From NCBI GenBank assembly GCA_900542355.1, contig UQNE01000001.1, forward strand, positions 1 to 64,000: a DNA stretch of 64,000 nt, given 5' to 3'. Below, piece after piece: positions 29,801-38,560 of the stretch. Source of the DNA: an uncultured Bacteroidales bacterium. GTDB taxonomy: Bacteria; Bacteroidota; Bacteroidia; Bacteroidales; Paludibacteraceae. The notes beneath the pieces are model-generated. The model was not told where the DNA came from. It saw only the letters and a list, made by a program, of their open reading frames with translations, and ran no database searches. The translations under genes were made by a program, and so were the position numbers. Every line of letters starts with the position of its first letter. Position 1 is the first letter of the stretch.

Positions 29801-30288
29801 TGGCGTGTGATCATCACCGGCACCAATAACACCGGTGCGGTATGTGCTGCCACGGGTGCATCGGGGTGCAAGGGGTCGGGGTTGTCCAAGTAGTGCAACA
29901 TACCGAGCGCCACAAAGAGTTGCGCATTGCCTATCTCTTCGAGGTTGCCTTGCGCCGAGCGCAAGAGAGTTTTGGCATTTTGTGTCAGTGCTTTGGCGTC
30001 TAATGATGTATGCAGACCGTGTTCAGCATTGTCGCCGCTTACAGCCAAAAGCGGGTACTTGGTACCTTCGATCAGTGCGGAGTAGAGCGACTCGCACGCT
30101 TCGTTGGTGAGCGCAATACAACTGCTTCCATACTGCACATTGATGAGCGAATTGCTTTTGGTAAGGTCCAGCAACTTCCGCTCCCAATAGTTGACTCGGT
30201 TGCTCGTTTCTGACTTATCGGCAGGTATGCCGACGCCTATTTCTGCGCACGATGGTTGCGCAAGAGATTTGTCTTGTGTAAAATTCAT
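26845..30288 (-). CDS. SF1 helicase (DUF4011 type) fused to a Vsr/MTES_1575-like nuclease
   Basis: A 1,147-residue protein. The first ~290 residues are a DUF4011-like region, followed by Walker A GPPGTGKS (319-326), motif II DEAS (749-752), GDPKQMPP (774-780) and late SF1 motifs (NVQGDERDVILLSVGYGR, LNVAVTRARQEM). Residues ~1045-1140 look like the small restriction-type MTES_1575/Vsr-like domain (DFRIDVAV, GILIDS, HTPAMRDREIVQPKIL, LGWRIVRVW). The acidic residue often seen before the IDS/CDG position is Leu here, so nuclease activity is uncertain. Large helicase-nuclease proteins of this layout are frequent in anti-phage defence, for instance Hhe-like systems, but also in repair. It is a stand-alone gene. 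Confidence 0.88.
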   Translation of the reverse strand: MNFTQDKSLAQPSCAEIGVGIPADKSETSNRVNYWERKLLDLTKSNSLINVQYGSSCIALTNEACESLYSALIEGTKYPLLAVSGDNAEHGLHTSLDAKALTQNAKTLLRSAQGNLEEIGNAQLFVALGMLHYLDNPDPLHPDAPVAAHTAPVLLVPVMITRQRITGVYYITPTGEDPLMNITLIEMLKQQHERNLSALIPEAGKVPDLQKVIDSFLLLTVGKPGWQFTFDTCLGIFSFAKFVMWNDIHTNSERMRKSSLVESLVQKCKDESMAILDSNAHDMDTSTKPIELALPLDADSSQIEAVADAAAGKSFLLFGPPGTGKSQTITNIIANAIYQGKRVLFVAQKRAALEVVQERLEQIGIAPFCLELHSNKATKTHLINQLEKVLETDCSEDKMRAFQAASEQLFQRRKQLLLYIEAVYRPHTRHADSYSLADCIEHFSAMEEPSCEVVFSPKQLRQTTNAEMDSIADTLREMATIRPTFSDVDKHPLRGLLPRDGRAASLQGIQDKLQTLRQDLVEISVNQTGFRRWFRLPSLEKRYRLHEVELHDMAVSRLSSLTSYEEKQECISLWLKHSAELSRWSHYSVRWNTVADLGYPELADSMDSATDAELAAMLRRAVWKQRAEDIIEEDKDLVMFNGKVFDEVIADYRRLFDEFQALTRQILVLQLQQNVQKTLLSIHNLGLQHALTALRRWIRLHGRGTSIRELFAYHGAVLRRLCPCMLMSPISVAQYLPIDTSSFDLVLFDEASQIPTSEAVGAIARGKAVVIVGDPKQMPPTTFFQTRLSAEEDLVDGDMESILDDCITLGMPEHYLNYHYRSRHESLIAFSNHYFYADKLITFPSADNRESHLQYRFVDGMYDYSATRTNRLEAEAVVAEVMRRLEDSVLCRQSLGIIAFSKVQQDLIEDLLQERLSRRHDLEKRVFGEIEEPLFIKNLENVQGDERDVILLSVGYGRDKEGKISMNFGPLNNAGGERRLNVAVTRARQEMLVFTGMHAADIDLSKSQALGVARLKDFLYYAEQHELPSEHAASVPAYPLHPIAWRLAAWLRQGGYQVDLAVGQSDFRIDVAVLDPQQRNTYRLGILIDSRCYYHTPAMRDREIVQPKILQSLGWRIVRVWQEDYFLHPQTVEKQLLSLLKDDEQNG

Positions 30289-30444
30289 AGATGATGTAAT
30301 TTAACTATTATAATATGATTTGGCAGATATAAATGTAATCACATACTGCGGACAGTAATCACACAAACTGCGCATAGCCAACAAAAAGCGCGGTCGATAG
30401 GTTACAACTGCGCTTGGAAGTTCTCCCTAAACAGGAGCCGATAT

Positions 30445-30732
30445 TTACTTATCTTTTTGCTTTTCCAATTGGCGGTCGATTGCCTCTAAGCACTCATCGA
30501 TGGCTTGCTCGAAAGTGTCGCAGGTCTTTTGTGCAAAGAGTTCTGCCCCGATACCCGTGATACGAATAGTAACCTCTTTGTTTAGGTTGGTCTCGGGTTT
30601 AACGACCGTCATACGGATGTCCATTTCAGCGGAAGGAGTCAGCAATTTCTCGTAGCGTTTTGTTTTCTTGGCGATGTGTTGCTCCAAACGATTTGCAATC
30701 TCAAAATTAACGGCTTGTGTGTTCAGTTTCAT
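30445..30732 (-). CDS. hpf: Ribosome hibernation-promoting factor (short HPF/RaiA)
   Basis: A 95-residue protein of the HPF/YfiA family: MKLNTQAVNFEI opening, the RLEQHIAKKTKRYEKLL helix, and the DTFEQAIDECLEAIDRQLEK helix near the end. Short HPF stabilises inactive 100S ribosomes in stationary phase. AAGGAC eight bases before the ATG resembles a Shine-Dalgarno site. Confidence 0.92.
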   Translation of the reverse strand: MKLNTQAVNFEIANRLEQHIAKKTKRYEKLLTPSAEMDIRMTVVKPETNLNKEVTIRITGIGAELFAQKTCDTFEQAIDECLEAIDRQLEKQKDK

Positions 30733-30849
30733 AGTGAGTCCTTTCTGTTAAGTGTTTTATTGATATTCTTTGCAGATTCCCGCTTGTTTTGATTAACAAA
30801 TAGGGGGAAATCCGCTTCTATAAGAGCATGTGCAAAATTTGTGCCATTT

Positions 30850-32211
30850 CTATTGTTTAATCAACAAACGGAATGCATCGGTTACTTTTTTTACAGGCAC
30901 CACTTCTATCTTATATTTCTGCGTCAGCACTTTCTGATCGGCAGGGATGATAATGCGTCGGAAGCCGAGTTTCTGTGCCTCGCTGATTCTCTGCTCAATA
31001 CGATTGACGGGGCGTATCTCTCCGGCCAACCCCACTTCGCCCGTCAGACAGGTATCGGGGTCTAAGGCAATATCCATATTGGACGACAAAACGGCAGCCA
31101 AGACTGCCAAATCGATAGCGGGGTCATTAACCCGCAGACCACCCGCTATATTAAGGAACACATCTTTTTGGAGCAGTTTGAAGCCGACGCGCTTTTCCAA
31201 CACCGCCAAGAGCATATTGAGGCGGCGTGTATCGAAACCGGTAGAAGAGCGTTGGGGCGTACCATACGCCGCTGAAGAAACCAAGGCTTGCACCTCGATG
31301 AGAAACGGGCGCACACCCTCGATAGCCGCAGCGATAGAGATACCCGACAGGCCTTCGCGGGCCGTGGAGAGCAGTAGCTCGCTGGGGTTGGTAACCTCAC
31401 GCAGACCGTCTTGCAACATCTCGTAGATACCCAACTCAGAAGTAGAGCCAAAGCGATTCTTTTGCGCCCGCAAGATACGATACATATAGTGTTGATCGCC
31501 CTCGAACTGCAACACGGTATCAACTATATGCTCCAGCACCTTAGGTCCGGCCAAAGAGCCTTCTTTATTGATGTGCCCGATGATAAAAAAGGGTATGTTT
31601 TTCTCTTTGGCGTATTGCAAGATACGGGCAGCACACTCTCTGACCTGGCTCAGACTGCCGATAGTAGCCTCGATAGAGTTGCAACCGATGGTTTGGATAG
31701 AGTCGATGACCACCACATCGGGCTGAATGTCGGTAACATCGTCTAAGATACGCTCCAAAGAAGTCTCGCTGACGATAAATAAGTTTTTAGGGTCTCCCGC
31801 CAGGCGTTCGGCTCGGAGTTTGAGTTGGCGCACGCTCTCTTCGCCGCTGGCGTAGAGCGTCTTGCGCTCGCCCAGTTGCATCAACACTTGCAGAGCCAAA
31901 GTAGATTTTCCGATACCGGGTTCACCTCCCAACAACACCAAACTGCCCGGTACCAAACCACCTCCCAACACACGATTTAACTCACCATTGTGCATATCGA
32001 TTCGCATCTCCTCGGTAGCGACAATCTCTTGAATGCGTTGCGGTTTTGCACCACCCCCGATAGAGGAAAGAGGACGCTTGCCCTGAGGCGCGCTAACAAT
32101 GATGTTCTCTTCGTAGGTGCCCCATTCGCCACAGACGGGACACCGCCCCAACATCTGAGGTGCTTTCGCCCCGCAGTTGCTGCAGATATATTCGGTAGTT
32201 TGTTTTGCCAT
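30850..32211 (-). CDS. radA: DNA repair protein RadA
   Basis: A 453-residue RadA. The N-terminal zinc finger has C10, C13, C24 and C27, Walker A is GGEPGIGKST (about 94-103), the RadA-specific KNRFG motif is present near residue 253, and the C-terminal third is the Lon-like domain (GGLRVNDPAIDLAVLAAV). RadA promotes branch migration during recombination. Full length. Confidence 0.98.
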   Translation of the reverse strand: MAKQTTEYICSNCGAKAPQMLGRCPVCGEWGTYEENIIVSAPQGKRPLSSIGGGAKPQRIQEIVATEEMRIDMHNGELNRVLGGGLVPGSLVLLGGEPGIGKSTLALQVLMQLGERKTLYASGEESVRQLKLRAERLAGDPKNLFIVSETSLERILDDVTDIQPDVVVIDSIQTIGCNSIEATIGSLSQVRECAARILQYAKEKNIPFFIIGHINKEGSLAGPKVLEHIVDTVLQFEGDQHYMYRILRAQKNRFGSTSELGIYEMLQDGLREVTNPSELLLSTAREGLSGISIAAAIEGVRPFLIEVQALVSSAAYGTPQRSSTGFDTRRLNMLLAVLEKRVGFKLLQKDVFLNIAGGLRVNDPAIDLAVLAAVLSSNMDIALDPDTCLTGEVGLAGEIRPVNRIEQRISEAQKLGFRRIIIPADQKVLTQKYKIEVVPVKKVTDAFRLLIKQ

Positions 32212-32261
32212 TGCTATTGGAATGAGCCCTCCGACAAACAGGCTCTACTAAAAATCGTTAA

Positions 32262-33068
32262 TCAGAATACAAAAGTAGTTCTTTCCTCCGCCAACTCGGT
32301 ATTAGGGAACACCTCTTGTGCCTCTTTGAGGAACAGGTTGTGGTCGTCCACTCGTGCAGAGAAATGCCCGATGAGCAGTTTACCCACTCTGGCTTTGGCA
32401 GCGATCTGCGCTGCTTGACGCGCCGTAGAGTGCATTACACTCTTGCACCTATCTGCCAACTCATCGATAAAAGTAGCCTCATGATAAAGTGTGTCCACCC
32501 CCTCGATGATAGGGATGACTTTCTCGGAATACATCGTATCGGAACAGTAGGCATAGCGTTTGCGGATTTCGTAGGTCTTTTCGCCATCCACCATTTGGCG
32601 ATGCCGTTCGGAAAACAAGAAACCGCAGCACGGCACCGTATGTTTTAGCGGGATAGACTCGACCATAACCGTTCGATCCTCAAATATCACCTCGTGTTTG
32701 CGTGGATTGATGGGGTGGAATATCACCTCGTAGGGCATATCGGCGCAATAGTAGTCCAACCACGGGCGCATAAGTCGCTCTAAATCAGGGTGAGAGTAGA
32801 TATGCATCGGTTGAGTACGGTGCTGCATTCCGAGCGTGGAGAGCAGTCCGATCAGCCCAAAACAATGGTCGCCGTGCAGGTGTGAGATAAAGATATTGTA
32901 GAGCCGCGCCGTATGCACCGCCAGGCGTTGCATAGTAATCTGCACGCCCTCGCCACAATCGACGAGAAACGACTTATCGCACAACTCCACCACCTGTCCG
33001 GATGGAGAGTTCTGCATCGTGGGTTTGGCACTTCCGCTACCTAATATCGTTACTTTACAAGGCATCAT
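32262..33068 (-). CDS. rnz: Ribonuclease Z-type metallo-beta-lactamase with short exosite
   Basis: A 268-residue enzyme with the RNase Z zinc motif HLHGDH (H63, H65, D67, H68), YCSDT, HEATF and the final GHFSAR. It matures tRNA 3' ends. Most bacterial RNase Z enzymes have ~305 residues: here the segment between CGFLF and YAYCSDT is only ~25 residues, where the tRNA-gripping exosite arm with its GP motif normally lies. It could be a minimal RNase Z or a related phosphodiesterase. Confidence 0.82.
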   Translation of the reverse strand: MMPCKVTILGSGSAKPTMQNSPSGQVVELCDKSFLVDCGEGVQITMQRLAVHTARLYNIFISHLHGDHCFGLIGLLSTLGMQHRTQPMHIYSHPDLERLMRPWLDYYCADMPYEVIFHPINPRKHEVIFEDRTVMVESIPLKHTVPCCGFLFSERHRQMVDGEKTYEIRKRYAYCSDTMYSEKVIPIIEGVDTLYHEATFIDELADRCKSVMHSTARQAAQIAAKARVGKLLIGHFSARVDDHNLFLKEAQEVFPNTELAEERTTFVF

Positions 33069-33141
33069 CGTTGCTGTTGTTTAAGGGAATAAGACATCTC
33101 TGTTTCTCAAAACAAAATCTATGCCACCCCGCCGATGCGCT

Positions 33142-35124
33142 CTAACGCAGGTTCTCCAACCGAGTGCGAACCGTATTGCCGAGAGCCGTCTTACGGTCGA
33201 TATGCTCGAGCACTGCTCGGACGAAAGAGTTGCTCTCAAAACTACCGCGAACTGACTCAAAATCAGCCATTTGCTGCGAGCGATCGCCATCCACGCCAAA
33301 GCCTGTTTGGCTATTGAGGTCGAACTCTTTGCGCGCATCATCGTACACCATTTTATCCAATCGGACTACCGATTCTTGCCAGCGGTTCACAGTTTCAATC
33401 AGTTGCTCCAACGAGACTTCTGCCACGCTGCACCCCCATATCTGTTGCAGTTTATCGACCGCCCAAGTCCACTCGTAGGTATAGTAGTTCTCGTGCATCT
33501 CACGGAAGCGGTCTTGTATCTGCAGATAGGTCATATTGCCCTTTTCGATGTCGTCCATAAGGCGTGTAACCTCGGTGCGCGGAGCAATCAGTCCTGCCAA
33601 ATCGACCCAATCGCCCAAGCCGATCTCCGTATCGGGTTTGAGGGCTCTGTGCAAATCGTCGATAGTATGAATATCTGCTTTTTCTATTCTGGAAATCAGA
33701 GAGTTACCTAAGAACTTAGATATGCCGATAGTGTACAGTTGGTCGCCATGCACGAGCGAGGAATTGCGTATTTTACAGTTGTTGTAGCCATAGACCTCGG
33801 TATTCAGTCCGCTCAGTTGCTGCAGTTCTTTGAGTATCTCACGGCCGCGCCACATCTTCTGCACCGTGTAGGGTGAGAGGAGGTTGAAATTGATAAAATC
33901 TAATTTCTCTAGGTCTTTGCGGTTGTCGCGTTTCGGCCATTTCTGCGCATCACGGATAGTACCCACCGTGCGGAGATTGGCCCCTGGAACAAGATAAGAC
34001 TCCGACTGATTCTCAATCAGATAGGAGAACGGCAGTTCGCTTGTGTCGGCATGGTTGGTATGCCGCCCCATCACAAGCGAGAAAGCCCCTATCTTAGAGG
34101 GCCAAAGCAGGTAACTATCGGAGGTAGTTTTAGCACCTCGCTCGGCTACACCTTGGTGGATAGGACCGAGTTTGTACATGTGGTTAGACTGGTTGCTACC
34201 CGACCCCGCATTGAGGAAGGAGAACATACCGGCAATCAACAAAGTAGATTTGTGGTGGGTTACGGTATAGGGGCCGGCAAAAATAGCGCACGCTTCGCCA
34301 TGCATACCTTGGCAGTTGCTAAAGAATAGCGATTCGCCTGCCGAATAGTGCTTATCGAAGATACATCCCTGCCCGACAAAACACTTGTCCACCAAGGTGG
34401 AGTCGCCTATCTCCACACCCGAGGCGATGATAAAATCGGTACACTTAACGCCCGAACCCAGTTTGACGGGTGCGAACTTATTAGAATTGACCGTTCCGTT
34501 TTTCAGACGCGATACACCCGCTAACTGCGCATAATCGCCAATGCGCGTATTCTTGATGCTACCACAATTGAGGATACATACATGCTCGCCTATCTCGCCT
34601 ATCTCGCTTGCCTGCGACTCGGCGTAATCATCTATCATTCTGTCGAGTACGGCAATCATCTTAGGACGATGGCGGTAGAGCGTCATCACATAGGCCAGGC
34701 TGGCACTCAGATAGTTGAAGATAGGTATTTCGCGCCCGCCGCCCTCGTTCATCACGGGGACACGCACACCATTACCGAAAGTGCTACGCCCGTCCACCAA
34801 GATAGCATTGACATTCTCGATACAGGTGTCGTTACCAATGCGATAGTTGGCAATATAGTTGTGTATATTATAAAGGTGTACATTGTCGCCTATCTCGCAG
34901 TTGTGGATCGTAGCATGGAATATACCCGAATGCACGGTCAGTCCGCCCGGCAATTCAAACTCACGCTCGAAGCGTCCCATTTTGACTATGCCCGAGAAGT
35001 GCACATCGCGCACATACTGCGGGTCAAAACCCTCACGCACATACACCTCATTCCAGTTTTTTGCGTCGCAGCCTTGCTCTATCAGGCGAGTCTGTTCCGG
35101 CTCTGTTAAGTGTCTGTAATTCAT
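33142..35124 (-). CDS. DUF4954 left-handed beta-helix protein
   Basis: A 660-residue DUF4954 protein; ATG 35124 gives the family start MNYRHLTEPEQ, while an earlier in-frame ATG adds 11 residues. Long parts are hexapeptide repeats of left-handed beta-helix type (CEIGDNVHLYNI, TRIGDYAQLAGV, VEIGDSTLVDKC), like acyl- or nucleotidyl-transferase trimers. Two helical regions follow. Widespread and conserved in Bacteroidetes; substrate unknown. A 14-bp palindrome (35141-35154) lies just upstream. Confidence 0.9.
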   Translation of the reverse strand: MNYRHLTEPEQTRLIEQGCDAKNWNEVYVREGFDPQYVRDVHFSGIVKMGRFEREFELPGGLTVHSGIFHATIHNCEIGDNVHLYNIHNYIANYRIGNDTCIENVNAILVDGRSTFGNGVRVPVMNEGGGREIPIFNYLSASLAYVMTLYRHRPKMIAVLDRMIDDYAESQASEIGEIGEHVCILNCGSIKNTRIGDYAQLAGVSRLKNGTVNSNKFAPVKLGSGVKCTDFIIASGVEIGDSTLVDKCFVGQGCIFDKHYSAGESLFFSNCQGMHGEACAIFAGPYTVTHHKSTLLIAGMFSFLNAGSGSNQSNHMYKLGPIHQGVAERGAKTTSDSYLLWPSKIGAFSLVMGRHTNHADTSELPFSYLIENQSESYLVPGANLRTVGTIRDAQKWPKRDNRKDLEKLDFINFNLLSPYTVQKMWRGREILKELQQLSGLNTEVYGYNNCKIRNSSLVHGDQLYTIGISKFLGNSLISRIEKADIHTIDDLHRALKPDTEIGLGDWVDLAGLIAPRTEVTRLMDDIEKGNMTYLQIQDRFREMHENYYTYEWTWAVDKLQQIWGCSVAEVSLEQLIETVNRWQESVVRLDKMVYDDARKEFDLNSQTGFGVDGDRSQQMADFESVRGSFESNSFVRAVLEHIDRKTALGNTVRTRLENLR

Positions 35125-35279
35125 GTTGTTGGTTATACAATCTATCCGGATAGACAACTTTTAGATTGCTCCGGATAGGCATTTATTCTTAAAATATGGT
35201 TGTTTATTCTTTTTCTCTCTTGGTAAGAGCCGATGTCGTTTCACAAGCGTAGACCGCTGCCTGCTGCCAATGGCGGTTG

Positions 35280-36101
35280 TTACTTAGCATTGAGATAGAC
35301 CCGCGTACATACTTGCTTGGTGTATGCCGGAAAATCACCGCCGATAATCCAACCATAGTAGCCCGGTTCGCGACGGAAGACATCCGCCAGACGCTGCCCT
35401 TTGTGCTGCCCGAAATTGAATACCTCGAAGCCATCCTTGTCGTAGGCGATACGCCCCGCAAAATCCGCAAAGCGTACTGCGCTTGCCGAGTATGCTGCCA
35501 AGCCCTCGACGGTATCAGGCAGGTCGTATCGCTCCAACTGCGCCATCAGTACCTCGTAGGTAGCCATAGTGTCGGCATTCGCCGAGTGGGCATTGAGAAG
35601 GTCTTTGCCACAATAGAAACGATAGGCAGCAGAGAGGTTGCGTTGCTCATTCTTGGTAAAGATAGTATAAGCGTCCACCATATTGCGGCGTTTGAGGTCG
35701 ATATTCACTCCCACGCGCAAGAACTCTTCCGCCAATAAGGGCACATCAAAATGGTTGCTGTTGTACCCTGCCAAGTCGCTATCTCTCAGCACATCGGCTA
35801 TATCTTTGGCTATCTCACGAAAAGTAGGACAGTCAGCCACATCCTCGTCAGTAATGCCGTGGATAAGCGTGGACGCCTCGGGGATATGCATTGGAACTTC
35901 CTCAATCACAGGTTTGCCAAACGGGTCAGAGAGATGGCGGATTACCGTCGGTTTAACGCGCAAGGTCTTCCCCTCGGCGTTGCCGTTAGGAAAGACCTTG
36001 TAATAACTTATCTCGACGATTCGATCGGTCGATATATTGAGCCCCGTTGCCTCCAAATCGAAGAAAACAAGGGGGCGAGCCAGTTTCAATTTCATTTGCA
36101 A
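35280..36101 (-). CDS. DnaQ-family 3'-5' exonuclease
   Basis: A 273-residue exonuclease with DEDD motifs: DLEATG (D15, E17), NSNHFD and HSANADTMATYE. The C-terminal ~70 residues carry FNFGQHKGQRLADV and GYYGWII, a small extra domain often found on Bacteroidetes epsilon-like and ExoX-like enzymes. Likely proofreading or repair. It lies 15 bp downstream of dnaN, so it may share its transcript; such coupling fits a role at the replication fork. Confidence 0.9.
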   Translation of the reverse strand: MQMKLKLARPLVFFDLEATGLNISTDRIVEISYYKVFPNGNAEGKTLRVKPTVIRHLSDPFGKPVIEEVPMHIPEASTLIHGITDEDVADCPTFREIAKDIADVLRDSDLAGYNSNHFDVPLLAEEFLRVGVNIDLKRRNMVDAYTIFTKNEQRNLSAAYRFYCGKDLLNAHSANADTMATYEVLMAQLERYDLPDTVEGLAAYSASAVRFADFAGRIAYDKDGFEVFNFGQHKGQRLADVFRREPGYYGWIIGGDFPAYTKQVCTRVYLNAK

Positions 36102-36116
36102 ACTACTTACGAAGCC

Positions 36117-37241
36117 TTAGTCGTTGAGCAACATAGGCATCAAGAGCAACAGCAGGTCTTGATTCTCCTCATTCTCCGTAGGCAAGATCAGTCCGGCACG
36201 AGCAGGGTCAGCCAACTGCAGTTTGACATCGGTAGAAGAGATAACGCCCAAGATATCAATCAAGAACGGTGCCTTAAAGCCAATCGACATCGGCGTTCCG
36301 TTGTATTCGCATGCGATAGTTTCCTCTGCGCTGGTAGAGAAATCGATGTCTTGCGAAGAGATCTTCATTTGGTTCTCGCTCAGTGCCAGTTTGAGCAGCG
36401 AAGTACCCGTATTAGCAAAGACAGCCACACGCTTGCAGGCATTGATAAGCGTCTGACGATCGATAGTAACGATATTCTGGTTGTTCTGCGGAATGACGGC
36501 GTTGTAGTTGGGGAAGCGTCCCTCTATCTGACGGCAAACCATAGTAGTCTGCGCAAACTCAAACTTCGCATTCTTCTGACCAAAAGTAATCACTACATCG
36601 CAATCATCCTTGCCCAAGATATTCTTCAGCAGGTTAGCCGGCTTCTTCGGCAGGATAAAACTAACGGGTTCTTGTGCCGAGATAGAAGTGTTGGTGTAGC
36701 GTACCAAGCGGTGTGCATCGGTAGCGACCATTGTGATTTTGTCGGTAGCGATATCAAAGAAAATACCATTCATCACGGGGCGCAACTCGTCGTCAGCCGT
36801 ACAGAAGATAGTCTTATTGACTGCATCGAGCAAGGTCTTAGCAGGAATGGTAATAGAATGTGTATCCTCGTCGGTGGCAGGCATCTCGGGATATTCATTA
36901 CCATTGACACCCACAAACGAGTAGGTACCATTGGTACTTACCATATTGACTGCGAAGTTCTGATCATCAATCAAGAAAGTAAGCGGTTGCTCAGAGAACT
37001 CACGCAGCGTTTCCAACAGCAGACGCGCACCACTCGCTACCTTACCTGCGCCCTCTGCATTCTCTACATCGATCGAAGTGCGGATAGTGGTCTCCCCATC
37101 AGAAGCCGTCAGCGTTAAAGTATTGCCATTGAGGTCAAACAATACATCTTCCAAGATTGCCAAACTGTTTTTGGATGCGATAACACGGCTTACAGCCTGC
37201 AGTTGAGCATACAATTTTGAACTGGATACATTAAATTTCAT
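36117..37241 (-). CDS. dnaN: DNA polymerase III sliding clamp (beta)
   Basis: A 374-residue beta clamp, full length, with the usual opening MKFNVSSSKLYAQLQAVSRVI and a C-terminus rich in Leu and ending LLLLLMPMLLND. It tethers polymerase III to DNA. A good promoter precedes it and murI diverges from the same intergenic region. No oriC-like DnaA boxes or dnaA gene are visible next to it. Confidence 0.98.
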   Translation of the reverse strand: MKFNVSSSKLYAQLQAVSRVIASKNSLAILEDVLFDLNGNTLTLTASDGETTIRTSIDVENAEGAGKVASGARLLLETLREFSEQPLTFLIDDQNFAVNMVSTNGTYSFVGVNGNEYPEMPATDEDTHSITIPAKTLLDAVNKTIFCTADDELRPVMNGIFFDIATDKITMVATDAHRLVRYTNTSISAQEPVSFILPKKPANLLKNILGKDDCDVVITFGQKNAKFEFAQTTMVCRQIEGRFPNYNAVIPQNNQNIVTIDRQTLINACKRVAVFANTGTSLLKLALSENQMKISSQDIDFSTSAEETIACEYNGTPMSIGFKAPFLIDILGVISSTDVKLQLADPARAGLILPTENEENQDLLLLLMPMLLND

Positions 37242-37314
37242 ATCTCTCTTTGTTTTTTATGTCCTATATTAGCAAGGCGCACAAGGGCGTAAGCCACTAT
37301 CTGCCTTTAGGTTG

Positions 37315-37346
37315 CAAAATTACGGAATTTATCCTAAATATGCAAA
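37315..37346 (-). promoter_or_regulatory. Promoter for dnaN
   Basis: Minus-strand TAATTTTG at 37315-37322 with TTTG at 37343-37346, exactly 20 bp apart. Confidence 0.7.
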
Positions 37347-37395
37347 TAATTTGCCAAAAATGCAGTACTTTACCGCTTTTTCTTTTCTAAACGGA

Positions 37396-37413
37396 TAATT
37401 TTGCGTACCTTTG
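37396..37413 (+). promoter_or_regulatory. Two overlapping -7 boxes for murI
   Basis: TAATTTTG (37396-37403) and TACCTTTG (37406-37413) both match the -7 consensus. Initiation from the second would leave a leader of only a few bases before ATG 37426. Confidence 0.5.
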
Positions 37414-37425
37414 CGCAGCAAAGCG

Positions 37426-38280
37426 ATGAAAATAGGCGTTTTTGACAGCGGTTACGGCGGACTGACTATCTTAGACAGAATCCGACATCAGTTGCCCGAG
37501 TACGATTATCTCTACTTGGGCGATAATGCTCGTGCGCCATACGGCTCGCACTCGTTTGAGGTGATCTACCAATACACTTGGCAAGCCGCACAATACCTGC
37601 TCCGACACGACTGCGCCCTGGTTATCTTAGCATGCAACACCGCCAGCGCGAAAGCATTGCGCACTATCCAGCAGCACGACCTACCCGCCTTGCGGCAACA
37701 GAGCGAGGTACCTAACATACTGGGGGTGATACGCCCTACTGTGGAGGAGGTACTATCGCTGACGCACAACGGACATATCGGCATCGTGGGTACACAAGGT
37801 ACGATAGACAGTCTGAGTTATCCCATTGAGTTGCAGAAACTTTGGGCGACCGTGTCGGTTCACCCCTTTGCAGATTTGCAGATCTCGCAACAGGCATGCC
37901 CGATGTGGGTACCGCTCATCGAGGCGGGCGAACATCTCAATGCCGGTGCGGACTATTTTGTGGATAAGTATCTGACTGCACTCTTTGCGCAAGACCCACA
38001 GATCGATACTGTCATCCTCGGTTGTACCCACTACCCGTTGCTCAAGCCAAAGATTGACAGTTGGTTAGCCGCGCACCACCCTATCGCACAATCGGTTGCA
38101 CAAGGCGATATTGTAGCCTCTTCGCTCGATGATTATCTCGTGCGCCATACGAGTATCCGTCAAGCCCTTTCGCTTGGTGGCAGTTGCCAATATCTCACTA
38201 CCGAGTCGGCACAGAAATTCACCGATTCTGCCTCTGTCTTTCTCTCTCACCCTATCCAAGCCCAACACATCACGCTCTAA
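37426..38280 (+). CDS. murI: Glutamate racemase
   Basis: A 284-residue MurI. ATG 37426 gives the family start MKIGVFDSGYGG; earlier in-frame TTG adds five residues. The two catalytic cysteines are C70 (ACNTAS) and C200 (GCTHYP). It makes D-glutamate for peptidoglycan. Divergent from dnaN. Confidence 0.98.
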   Translation: MKIGVFDSGYGGLTILDRIRHQLPEYDYLYLGDNARAPYGSHSFEVIYQYTWQAAQYLLRHDCALVILACNTASAKALRTIQQHDLPALRQQSEVPNILGVIRPTVEEVLSLTHNGHIGIVGTQGTIDSLSYPIELQKLWATVSVHPFADLQISQQACPMWVPLIEAGEHLNAGADYFVDKYLTALFAQDPQIDTVILGCTHYPLLKPKIDSWLAAHHPIAQSVAQGDIVASSLDDYLVRHTSIRQALSLGGSCQYLTTESAQKFTDSASVFLSHPIQAQHITL

Positions 38281-38452
38281 TATTCGCAAAAACTTGCGGT
38301 GTATCTGCCAACAACCACTCTTATTGGCTAAAAAACGGACTTGCAAACAATGGTTTTTCTCGAAAAATATCTTGCAAAACCCTATTTTTTGCAATACAGA
38401 GATAGCAAAACGCACAAAAATATGCTATAAAACATATTTTCTTGCAGAATTA

Positions 38453-38484
38453 TTTGGTGGTATCAAAAATATACCATATCTTTG
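38453..38484 (+). promoter_or_regulatory. Promoter of the duplicated small-RNA unit, copy 1
   Basis: TTTG (38453-38456), 20 bp, TATCTTTG (38477-38484): a full match to the Bacteroidetes consensus. Identical arrangement in copy 2 at 61433. Confidence 0.75.
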
Positions 38485-38489
38485 CATCG

Positions 38490-38560
38490 TGTTTTTCATG
38501 GTATTAGATTTAAGGTTAAGTAAAAAAGATTGGGTTGTCGGGAGACAATCCTCTTTTTTT
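38490..38560 (+). ncRNA. Candidate small RNA, copy 1, with own terminator
   Basis: About 70 nt between promoter and terminator. The terminator stem GGGTTGTC (38532-38539) pairs with GACAATCC (38544-38551) with loop GGGA, then TCTTTTTTT. The flank CATGGTATTAGATTTAAGG contains no open frame of use. The unit matches 61470-61539 almost base for base although the surrounding genes are unrelated. Confidence 0.6.

Noticed and set aside
36117..37425. Replication origin near dnaN
   Set aside because: No dnaA and no cluster of DnaA boxes; dnaN is often away from oriC in Bacteroidetes.
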